From contig JASHQP010000687.1 in the NCBI GenBank assembly GCA_030039095.1, positions 1 through 11,975 on the forward strand: DNA of 11,975 bases. Direction: 5' to 3'. This DNA is from Streptosporangiaceae bacterium (GTDB taxonomy: Bacteria; Actinomycetota; Actinomycetes; Streptosporangiales; Streptosporangiaceae). The notes below the pieces were generated by a model. The model searched no databases and was not told where the DNA came from. It saw nothing but the letters and a program-made list of their open reading frames with translations. Below, piece after piece: positions 7,364 to 11,975 of the stretch (position 1 is its first letter; every line of letters starts with the position of its first letter). The translations under genes and the position numbers were made by a program.

Positions 7364-7389
7364 ATCGCTGTCGCTCTAGCAACAGCGAT
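7364..7389. repeat. 26-bp near-perfect dyad (ATCGCTGT ... ACAGCGAT)
   Basis: Perfect 8-bp outer arms, ATCGCTGT (7364-7371) and ACAGCGAT (7382-7389), enclose a mismatch and a further GCT/AGC pair around a CT centre. This gives a long, nearly continuous palindrome. No T-tract follows on either strand, so it fits a protein operator or an RNA hairpin better than an intrinsic terminator. It lies between the divergent tetR and merR genes. Confidence 0.6.
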
Positions 7390-7446
7390 GGTGCCATCGA
7401 CCGGGCTGGGGAAGGGCTGGTGCCATCGACCGGGCTGGGGAAGGGC
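7389..7446. repeat. Two perfect 29-bp tandem copies
   Basis: The unit begins TGGTGCCATCGACCGGGCTG and ends GGGAAGGGC. It occurs twice without a mismatch, at 7389-7417 and 7418-7446. The first copy also forms CGATGG-TG-CCATCG (7386-7399) with its flank. Exact identity suggests a recent duplication. With only two copies and no spacer it is not a CRISPR array. Confidence 0.9.
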
Positions 7447-7456
7447 TACGGCGGCA

Positions 7457-7482
7457 GGGCTGGGTGGCGGGGCTGGGTGGCG
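7457..7482. repeat. Two perfect 13-bp tandem copies (GGGCTGGGTGGCG)
   Basis: The copies are at 7457-7469 and 7470-7482, followed by a degenerate third G/C-rich stretch (GCCGGGGCCGGTGGCGG). They adjoin the 29-bp duplication and the merR promoter. The G-runs on the plus strand could in principle form a G-quadruplex; this is conjecture. Confidence 0.75.
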
Positions 7483-7500
7483 GCCGGGGCCGGTGGCGGC

Positions 7501-7532
7501 TTGACTCCGTACCGGGGTACGGCGGCTAGCTT
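7501..7532 (+). promoter_or_regulatory. MerR-type promoter/operator with overlong spacer
   Basis: A -35 box TTGACT (7501-7506) and a -10 box TAGCTT (7527-7532) are 20 bp apart, or 19 bp if CTAGCT (7526-7531) is used. This is the stretched spacing characteristic of MerR-activated promoters. The spacer contains the perfect dyad CCGTACCGGGGTACGG (7507-7522). The half-sites CCGTAC-N4-GTACGG and the TTGACT overlap are the same as I recall for the Tn501 mercury mer operator. The -10 box ends only 6 nt before the merR ATG, so transcription would start at or next to the start codon, giving a leaderless mRNA. The arrangement implies autoregulation of merR-trx. Confidence 0.85.
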
Positions 7533-7538
7533 GGGAGC

Positions 7539-7949
7539 ATGGCTGGGCTGACCATCGGGAAGTTCGCCGCCGCCGAGGGGGTCGGCGTCGAGACCGTGCG
7601 CTTCTACCAGCGGCGGGGACTGCTGACGCTGCCGGAGCGCCAGGACTCCGGTTTCCGTCGGTACTCCGAGGCCGACCGGTGGCGGCTGGCGTTCATCCGC
7701 CGCGCGCGGCAACTGGGGTTCACGCTCGGTGAGATCGGGGAGTTGCTGGGGCCCGCCGAGGCGCGGTCCACCGACGAGATCGTCCGTGCCGCCGAGGCGA
7801 AGCTCGAGGCGATCGAGAAACAGGCCAGGGACCTCGCCGTGCTCCGGTGCAAACTGCGCCGGCTCGTCCAGGTGTGCGAGCACGGCGACGGCGACGACTG
7901 CGTGGCGCTGCGCCTCACCGAGACCGGCGTGACCGGGAAGGAACGATGA
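7539..7949 (+). CDS. MerR-family metal- or thiol-responsive regulator
   Basis: This 136-residue regulator starts with the MerR winged-helix DNA-binding domain: LTIGKFAAAEGVGVETVRFYQRRGLL (4-29), then GFRRYSEADRWRLAFIRRARQLGFTLGEI (38-66). A dimerisation helix follows at about 75-110 and a C-terminal effector loop with Cys113 and Cys121 (VCEHGDGDDC, seven residues between). Cys104 is additional. At the position where Hg/Zn/Cd sensors carry a third cysteine (around residue 77-78) this protein has Ser-Thr, as in CueR-type sensors of Cu(I), Ag(I) or Au(I). That comparison is from memory and is not proof of ligand. It probably twists its own overlong promoter to activate transcription. GGGAG lies too close to the ATG to be a normal ribosome site, consistent with a leaderless message. 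Its stop overlaps the thioredoxin start (ATGA). Confidence 0.93.
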   Translation: MAGLTIGKFAAAEGVGVETVRFYQRRGLLTLPERQDSGFRRYSEADRWRLAFIRRARQLGFTLGEIGELLGPAEARSTDEIVRAAEAKLEAIEKQARDLAVLRCKLRRLVQVCEHGDGDDCVALRLTETGVTGKER

Positions 7950-8302
7950 GCATGGGCGAGATCAAGGCCGTCACCGACGCGAGCTTCGAGGCCGACGTCC
8001 TGAAGAACTCCAAGCCGGTGATCGTGGAGTACTGGGCCGAGTGGTGCGGCCCGTGCCGCATGGTGGCCCCGGTGCTCGCCGAGATCGCCGCGGAGCACGC
8101 CGGCGAGATCGACGTCGTCAAGCTCAACATCGACGAGAACCCGGTTACGGCACAGAAGTACCAGGTCATGGCCGTGCCGATGATGACCGTCTTCTCCGGC
8201 GGTGAGGTCGTCGAGCAGGTGCTGGGCGCCAAGCCCAAGTCCGCGCTGCTGCGCGATTTCGCCGACTACATCTCAGGCACGGGCGTCGCGTTACGGATCT
8301 AG
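7946..8302 (+). CDS. trxA: Thioredoxin
   Basis: This 118-residue cytoplasmic thiol-disulfide oxidoreductase is reduced by thioredoxin reductase and reduces protein disulfides. The redox motif WCGPC is at 33-37 within VIVEYWAEWCGPCRMVAPVL. The conserved cis-proline is Pro78 (VMAVPMMTVF), and the buried acid/strand region KLNIDENP is intact. There is no signal peptide. The start is the ATG at 7946, which overlaps the merR stop and has GGGAAGGA 3-10 nt upstream; a second ATG at 7952 is less well placed. Length and fold are standard, with a short extra tail (GTGVALRI) encoded by one copy of a 15-bp direct repeat. Coupling to a MerR sensor suggests induction by metal or thiol-oxidising stress. The housekeeping trx gene may lie elsewhere. 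Confidence 0.96.
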   Translation: MSMGEIKAVTDASFEADVLKNSKPVIVEYWAEWCGPCRMVAPVLAEIAAEHAGEIDVVKLNIDENPVTAQKYQVMAVPMMTVFSGGEVVEQVLGAKPKSALLRDFADYISGTGVALRI

Positions 8303-8322
8303 GGGCTGGCGTCGCGTTACGG
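8282..8322 (+). repeat. 15-bp direct repeat across the thioredoxin stop
   Basis: GGCGTCGCGTTACGG occurs at 8282-8296, inside the last codons of the thioredoxin gene, and again at 8308-8322 just after the stop, 26 bp apart. A local duplication may have altered or extended the protein's C-terminus. The 32-bp gap to the converging MFS gene contains no clear terminator. Confidence 0.8.
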
Positions 8323-8334
8323 CCCGTTATCCGG

Positions 8335-9906
8335 TCATGGATTGTCCACGGCGGCGGACTCCTGCGCGGGCTCGGCGGCCTCGCCCCCGATGTCCTGCTG
8401 CACGCCGCTGCGCAGGCCGAGAATCGCCACGACGGCGGCGGCCGCCATGATCCCGGCCATCACGTACAGCACGGTCTGCGTGGACTGGGCGAAGTCGGCC
8501 CGGTAGAAGTGCGGGATCGATGCCACGCTGCCGCTGCCGCTGCCGTGCGACTGCGAAAGGTTCGCCGCCTCGGCGGCCGCCTTGCTGCTCGGCAGGTGGT
8601 AAACGGAGATCAGCGAACTCGTGATGTGGCTGCGCATCTCGGTGACCAGGATCGTGCCGAGGATGGCCAGGCCCATGCTGGCCGCGTAGTTGCGGACGGT
8701 CTGAGTGATGCCGGTCGCCTCGCCGTAGGTGAGCCGGCTGGCCCGGTTGACCGCGTCGGTGCTGGACGGCCCCAGCATGAAGCCCATGCCGGCCCCGGCC
8801 AGGATGATGTACCACTGCTGCGCACTGAAGTTGAGGTCGGTGACCTTCCCCGCCCACAGGAAGAACCCGACGGCGCCGAGCACGCAGCCGATCACGACCG
8901 GGCGCTTGGCCCCGATCCGGTCCAGCATCCGCCCGCCGATCTGCGCGGCGATGACGAAGCCGATGAAGAAGTACAGCAGGATGATGCCTGCCTGGGACGA
9001 TGACTTTGCCAGCGAGATCTGGGCGTACTCGCTGCCGAAGAAGAACACCGGGATGAACACCAGGTTGGTGATGCCGAGCACCAGGTTCTCGACCAGGAAT
9101 GGCCGGATCCGGAAGATGCTGACCCGCATCAGCGGCGATGGCGTGCGGACCTCGACGAAATAGAACACGACGAGCAGCGCCAGGCCGACCGCGATCGACA
9201 GCCAGATCAGCGGGTTGTGCCAGCCCCAGATGTTCGACTGCTGGAAGCCGAACACGCTGAGCGCCACCCCGGCAGCGATCAGGACCAGGCCGCGGTAGTC
9301 GATCCTGGCCGGCTTGTGGTCGGTGACCGGCTTGGAGATGAAGATCAGCGCCAGCGCGACGAGCGCGACCGGGATGTTCACCCAGAAGATGGCCCGCCAG
9401 GTCCACTGGGTGAGAAAACCGCCCAGGACCGGGCCGATGGCCGTCAGGCCGCCGGCGATGCCGAAGAACAGGGCCAGGGCCTTGCCGCGCTGGCGCAGCT
9501 CGAAGGTCTGCACCACGATCGCGAGCGCGGCCGGGAACATGATCGCCCCGCCCACGCCCTGCACGACCCGGAAGAGCACGATCCACGCCTCGGCGAACGA
9601 GCCCTTCGGGGTCAGCCCGCACAGCGCCGACGCCCCGGCGAACACGATGACGCCGAGCGTCACCATCCGCCGGTGGCCCATCGTGTCGGCCAGCCGCCCG
9701 CCGAACGCGAACAGCGCGCTGAGCGACAGCAGATAGGCGTTGACCATCCATTGCACGCCGGTGCTGGTCAGCCCCAGCTCGCGCTGGATGTTGGGCACGG
9801 CGATGGACACGATCGTCTGGTCGATGAAGGTCATCGCGACCGCGAAGATCATCGCCGCCAGGATCAGGTTCCGCGAACGGCCTCCGGCCGCGCTGCTGAC
9901 GGTCAT
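8335..9906 (-). CDS. DHA2-family MFS transporter (14 TM, EmrB/QacA type)
   Basis: This 523-residue inner-membrane protein is a likely proton-coupled drug or metabolite exporter. It shows the TM1 motif FIDQTIVSIAVPNIQRELG (27-45), MFS motif A GGRLADTMGHRRM (69-81), the TM4 region LFRVVQGVGGAIMFPAAL, and the antiporter motif C with GLTAIGPVLGG (153-163). The WRAIFWVNIPV signature follows. Hydrophobic segments continue to about residue 500, consistent with 14 helices. A hydrophilic Gly/Ser-rich loop (SQSHGSGSGS) precedes the last helix. The C-terminal tail is acidic. The start is the ATG at 9906-9904, directly after AAGGGGGG. Upstream in-frame codons encode unrelated Arg-rich sequence and are rejected. 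It lies downstream of the lrp gene on the same strand, with a 148-bp gap, and converges on trx. The substrate cannot be read from sequence. Confidence 0.94.
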   Translation of the reverse strand: MTVSSAAGGRSRNLILAAMIFAVAMTFIDQTIVSIAVPNIQRELGLTSTGVQWMVNAYLLSLSALFAFGGRLADTMGHRRMVTLGVIVFAGASALCGLTPKGSFAEAWIVLFRVVQGVGGAIMFPAALAIVVQTFELRQRGKALALFFGIAGGLTAIGPVLGGFLTQWTWRAIFWVNIPVALVALALIFISKPVTDHKPARIDYRGLVLIAAGVALSVFGFQQSNIWGWHNPLIWLSIAVGLALLVVFYFVEVRTPSPLMRVSIFRIRPFLVENLVLGITNLVFIPVFFFGSEYAQISLAKSSSQAGIILLYFFIGFVIAAQIGGRMLDRIGAKRPVVIGCVLGAVGFFLWAGKVTDLNFSAQQWYIILAGAGMGFMLGPSSTDAVNRASRLTYGEATGITQTVRNYAASMGLAILGTILVTEMRSHITSSLISVYHLPSSKAAAEAANLSQSHGSGSGSVASIPHFYRADFAQSTQTVLYVMAGIMAAAAVVAILGLRSGVQQDIGGEAAEPAQESAAVDNP

Positions 9907-10054
9907 GACCCCCCTTATCCGGCCCCTACCCGACGTCGAGACCATCCGCGATCTCGCCCGGCCCTTGCGCCACACGGCGGGAAGCGTTCCCGACCTGACG
10001 GTACGCCCCAGCCCTTCCCTCGGGGGGCCCGCAAATCCAGAAATCCCGGGGCAA
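9907..10054. promoter_or_regulatory. Spacer between lrp and MFS genes
   Basis: This 148-bp spacer probably contains the MFS promoter and the lrp 3' end signals. It holds a small perfect hairpin, GGGAA-GCG-TTCCC (9979-9991). The purine run AAGGGGGG next to the MFS start acts as a ribosome binding site. No clear -35/-10 pair or T-tract terminator is visible. Confidence 0.35.
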
Positions 10055-10639
10055 TCATGTCTCCGGACGGTCGGTTCTTGCGGCGCCGCTCGCTGTTTCA
10101 ACGATAGTGGGGACGACCGCGGCACTCCGGCGGGCCCGGCGCGACGGGCGGCCCGTGCGGCCCGGGTCCGCCTCGGCCGGCTCGAGCGGCAGCTGCGACG
10201 GCGGCTTCACCTCCTCCAGCCGCAGGTAGGTGATCAGCCGCTGCCCGCCCCTGGTCGCCAGCGCGACGAGAACCTGCTGCAGCTCCGTGACGTTCCTGGC
10301 CACGACCGTGAGCAGGTAGTCCATCTCCCCGGCGACGATGTCCGCGGCGACGATCTCCGGTATCGCGCGGATCTGGTCCTCGAACACCCGGCTGGCCCGG
10401 GCATCGTGGCTGCCGAGCGTTGCGGCCACGTACAGCTGGAGCGGGAACCCGGCTGCCACCGGATCGAGGCGGGCGCTGATCACGCGGATGACGCCCGACT
10501 CCTTCAGCCGGCGAACCCGGTTCAGCGTCGCCGCCGGTGAAAGCCCGACCAGCCGGGCCAGTTCCACGTTGGTCCGGTCCGCGTTGGCCTGCAGCTCGCC
10601 GAGCAGTTCTGTGTCAATGTCATCAAGCTCAACTGCCAT
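10055..10639 (-). CDS. Lrp/AsnC-family transcriptional regulator with C-terminal extension
   Basis: This 194-residue regulator opens with the AsnC helix-turn-helix: LDDIDTELLGELQANADRTNVELARLVGLSPAATLNRVRRLKESGVI (5-51). The effector-binding RAM domain follows at about 65-142 (AAGFPLQLYVAATL, IVAGEMDYLLTVVARNVTELQQVL). Such proteins sense amino acids and often control a neighbouring exporter; here an EamA exporter is divergent, 70 bp away. Family members usually end near residue 150. This one has about 45 extra residues, rich in Arg, Pro and Ala, which is unusual. The ATG at 10639 aligns with the family N-terminus; the open frame further upstream crosses the neighbouring promoter and is rejected. 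No strong ribosome site is visible upstream. Confidence 0.92.
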   Translation of the reverse strand: MAVELDDIDTELLGELQANADRTNVELARLVGLSPAATLNRVRRLKESGVIRVISARLDPVAAGFPLQLYVAATLGSHDARASRVFEDQIRAIPEIVAADIVAGEMDYLLTVVARNVTELQQVLVALATRGGQRLITYLRLEEVKPPSQLPLEPAEADPGRTGRPSRRARRSAAVVPTIVETASGAARTDRPET

Positions 10640-10709
10640 GTTGCCAAATATTATCTTGCCTAATCTCCTGAACGGCGTTTCTTGTACAGGCATCGGTGAC
10701 GCTGGATGC
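10640..10709. promoter_or_regulatory. Divergent lrp / EamA promoter region
   Basis: This 70-bp spacer begins with an AT-rich stretch, TTGCCAAATATTATCTTGCC (10641-10660), with TTGCC repeated at both ends. AT-rich degenerate sites are typical for Lrp proteins, so this is the obvious candidate for autoregulation and control of the exporter. On the minus strand it contains GATAAT about 10 nt from the lrp ATG, a possible -10 giving a near-leaderless lrp message. No good -35 box is seen. Confidence 0.45.
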
Positions 10710-11639
10710 ATGACCAGCAACCGTCGCCTCGTCTTCGCGGCGCTCATCGCCGCCGGGGTGCTGTGGGGCACCACGGTGCCGCTGTCGAAGCTCGCGCTGG
10801 CCTGGCTGGCGCCGGCCTGGCTCGCGTTCGGGCGCTTCGGCGTGGCCGCGGCCGTCCTGCTGCTGGTCGCGGGCAGGGACGCCGCGGGCAGAGCCAGGGT
10901 CCGTGCCGCGTGCCGCCCGGCCGTGCTGGCCAGCGGCGCACTGGGCTACGGCGGTTCGGTGCTGCTGCAGAACCTGGGCATCGTGCGTACCAGCGTCACC
11001 CATGCGGCGCTGATCGTGGGCGCCACGCCGGTGATCATCGCGATCATCACCGCGGTCTGGCAGCGCAGCATGGCCAGGCCGGTGGCGTGGGCCGGCTTCG
11101 CCGTGTCCCTGGCGGGCGTGGGCCTCGTCGCCAGCGGCAAGGGCGGCGGGGCGACGCTCGGCGGCGACGGCCTGGTGCTGGCCTCGCAGCTGATCTCGGC
11201 CGGGTTCACCGTGCTGCAGGTACGGCTGCTGCGCGACCGCGATCCGGTCGCCGTCACCGGTGTGCAGTTCGTCGCGGCCGCCCTCGCGGCAGCGCCGGTC
11301 GCCATCGCCACCGAGGGCACGCCCATGGCGCCATCGGGCCTGGGCAGCCTGCTGGCCGCCGCCGGGCTGGCGTTCTGCGGCACGGTCCTCCCGTTCACCC
11401 TGTTTGCCTACGCGCAGAGCCGGGTGGCGGCGGACGTCGCCGGAGCCTTCCTCAACCTGGAGCCGCTCGTCGGCGCGGTGGCGGGGGCCGTGGCGTTCGG
11501 GAATCCGGTCGGCCTGGCGCAGGCGGTCGGCGGCGCGGCCATCCTGATCGGCATCGTGCTCAGCAGCCTGCAGTTCCGGCGCCGCACGGCCACCCGGCGG
11601 ACACGGCGGTCCCGGCCGGTCACGGTTCCAGCCCGGTGA
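10710..11639 (+). CDS. EamA/DMT-superfamily transporter
   Basis: This 309-residue membrane protein consists of two EamA repeats of about five helices each (roughly residues 8-140 and 150-288), the usual length for a ten-TM drug/metabolite transporter. Typical segments are AAGVLWGTTVPLSKLAL near the start, VTHAALIVGATPVIIAI in the first half, and FCGTVLPFTLFAYAQSRV with AGAFLNLEPLVGAVAGA in the second, the last being a hallmark of the family. A basic tail (RRRTATRRTRRSRP) lies at the cytoplasmic C-terminus. The ATG at 10710 fits the family start; upstream sequence lacks a good ribosome site. It is divergent from the lrp gene, a common arrangement for amino-acid or metabolite efflux under Lrp control. 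The exported compound is unknown. Confidence 0.93.
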   Translation: MTSNRRLVFAALIAAGVLWGTTVPLSKLALAWLAPAWLAFGRFGVAAAVLLLVAGRDAAGRARVRAACRPAVLASGALGYGGSVLLQNLGIVRTSVTHAALIVGATPVIIAIITAVWQRSMARPVAWAGFAVSLAGVGLVASGKGGGATLGGDGLVLASQLISAGFTVLQVRLLRDRDPVAVTGVQFVAAALAAAPVAIATEGTPMAPSGLGSLLAAAGLAFCGTVLPFTLFAYAQSRVAADVAGAFLNLEPLVGAVAGAVAFGNPVGLAQAVGGAAILIGIVLSSLQFRRRTATRRTRRSRPVTVPAR

Positions 11640-11802
11640 TGCCGGGCCGTCCTGGCTCACCGCCCCGGAATCACCCGGTCGTTATATAAGCCGTATATCC
11701 GTAGATCGTGCTATTCGACGCCGCCGCCTCGTAAGGGTAAGCAATGATTCGCAATGGACCTTCTGCTGCGGATGCAGTCAGGTGAGCGGGGCTGACGTTG
11801 GC
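11640..11802. promoter_or_regulatory. Intergenic region with AT-rich dyad upstream of the last gene
   Basis: A markedly AT-rich patch, TTATATAAGCCGTATATCC (11682-11700), contains the self-complementary TTATATAA and the dyad ATATA-N5-TATAT (11684-11698). It stands out sharply in this GC-rich DNA and is a good candidate promoter or operator, roughly 100 bp before the next start codon. GCAATG is repeated at 11741-11746 and 11751-11756. Exact promoter elements cannot be assigned. Confidence 0.4.
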
Positions 11803-11975
11803 ATGTCACCGAGAACGAACGGCCTGACCGGCCTGCGCGGTCTGCGCGGCCTGCGCGGCCTGCGCGGCCTGCGCGGTCTGCGCGGCCTGACCGGGCTGCG
11901 CGGCCTGACCGGGCTGCCCTTCACGCTGCGGGCTGCCGTGGCCGTCGTAGCGCCCGCACTGGCCCTGGCCGCCTG
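11803..11975 (+). CDS. Start of a protein with N-terminal Gly-Leu-Arg/Thr triplet repeats (cut by window edge)
   Basis: From the ATG at 11803 the frame is open to the window end (57 codons). After MSPRTN come eleven Gly-Leu-X triplets (X = T,R,R,R,R,R,R,T,R,T,P). Then follows PFTLRAAVAVVAPALALAA, a basic-hydrophobic stretch that looks like the start of a membrane helix or signal anchor. This layout (LPFTLRA before the first TM) resembles N-termini of actinobacterial sensor histidine kinases and other membrane proteins, but nothing diagnostic is inside the window and I do not assign a function. A GTG at 11782 is an alternative start; neither has a convincing ribosome site. Confidence 0.6.
   Translation, partial: MSPRTNGLTGLRGLRGLRGLRGLRGLRGLTGLRGLTGLPFTLRAAVAVVAPALALAA
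11821..11919 (+). repeat. Eleven 9-bp tandem units (GGCCTGCGC-type) encoding GLR/GLT/GLP
   Basis: The consensus unit GGCCTGCGC recurs in phase for 99 bp. Variants are GGTCTGCGC, GGCCTGACC, GGGCTGCGC, GGGCTGACC-like and a final GGGCTGCCC. Four units are exact GGCCTGCGC and two are GGTCTGCGC. Because 9 bp is a multiple of three, gain or loss of units would change repeat number without shifting the frame. Confidence 0.95.

Larger units (their letters stand above)
7224..7500. other. Gene-free spacer with dyad and tandem duplications
   Basis: Between the tetR promoter and the merR promoter there is no convincing gene. The left part (7224-7350) is C/A-rich on the plus strand with no protein signal. 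It is followed by a 26-bp dyad, a 29-bp duplication and a 13-bp duplication (separate entries). The stretch just before the merR promoter is strongly purine-rich on the plus strand (GGGCTGGG-type runs), which is unlike the coding regions around it. Confidence 0.5.

Noticed and set aside
7389..7482. CRISPR array
   Set aside because: The repeats are immediately adjacent duplicates without spacers, only two copies each, and no cas gene is present.
7847..7945. Longer thioredoxin start inside merR
   Set aside because: It would be an out-of-frame reading of merR. The ATG at 7946 has an AAGGA site and matches the family start.
8327..9751. Second long minus-strand frame within the MFS gene
   Set aside because: It is a frame-shifted shadow of the transporter, without hydrophobic helices.
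9907..10125. 73-codon N-terminal extension of the MFS transporter
   Set aside because: It overlaps the end of lrp and encodes Arg/Pro-rich non-membrane sequence. The ATG at 9906 follows AAGGGGGG.
10338..10709. 124-codon N-terminal extension of the EamA transporter
   Set aside because: It is antisense to lrp and crosses the divergent promoter. The first EamA helix begins right after the ATG at 10710.
10629..11660. Long frames on both strands over the EamA gene (minus 10629-11660, plus 10706-11689)
   Set aside because: GC-rich shadows, Arg/Gly/Ala low-complexity, without family signals.
11821..11919. CRISPR or pentapeptide-type repeat protein
   Set aside because: The period is 9 bp (three residues) with no spacers, and the pattern is not A(D/N)LxX.

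Overview
The window is very GC-rich, with G or C at most third codon positions. Start codons are ATG or GTG, and genes within operons overlap by 4 bp. Together with a zinc alcohol dehydrogenase of the NDMA-dependent type (known mainly from mycofactocin-producing actinobacteria), this points to a high-GC Actinomycetota chromosome. I cannot name the genus. No transposase, tRNA, rRNA, CRISPR array or phage gene is visible.

Layout. (1) At the left edge is the N-terminal part of an ECF-type sigma factor gene (minus strand, cut by the window). Its first codons form a 14-bp perfect inverted repeat that covers the start codon. (2) A zinc alcohol dehydrogenase runs on the plus strand (539-1651). (3) Converging on it is a compact minus-strand operon, tetR - SDR/NmrA-like protein - coxL - coxS - coxM (7157 down to 1751). 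It encodes a three-subunit molybdenum hydroxylase of the carbon-monoxide dehydrogenase form II / xanthine oxidase family, and three of its four junctions are 4-bp start/stop overlaps. (4) A 381-bp spacer (7158-7538) holds a 26-bp dyad, a 29-bp perfect tandem duplication, a 13-bp tandem duplication and a textbook MerR-type promoter. (5) A merR-thioredoxin pair (7539-8302) follows on the plus strand. (6) A 14-TM DHA2-type MFS exporter and an Lrp/AsnC regulator lie on the minus strand, and a DMT/EamA exporter is divergent from lrp. (7) At the right edge an incomplete plus-strand gene begins with eleven 9-bp units encoding Gly-Leu-Arg/Thr/Pro triplets, followed by a hydrophobic stretch.

How the genes may work together (inference). 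The alcohol dehydrogenase, SDR protein and Mo-hydroxylase could form an alcohol -> aldehyde -> acid oxidation module under the TetR repressor. CoxL carries AYRGAGR rather than the AYxCSFR active-site loop of genuine CO oxidisers, so CO is not the obvious substrate. The merR-trx pair looks like a self-regulated metal- or thiol-stress unit. Its operator has the half-sites I remember for the mercury mer operator, while the sensor residues resemble the monovalent-metal (CueR) pattern. The lrp/EamA pair looks like an amino-acid or metabolite exporter with its own divergent regulator.
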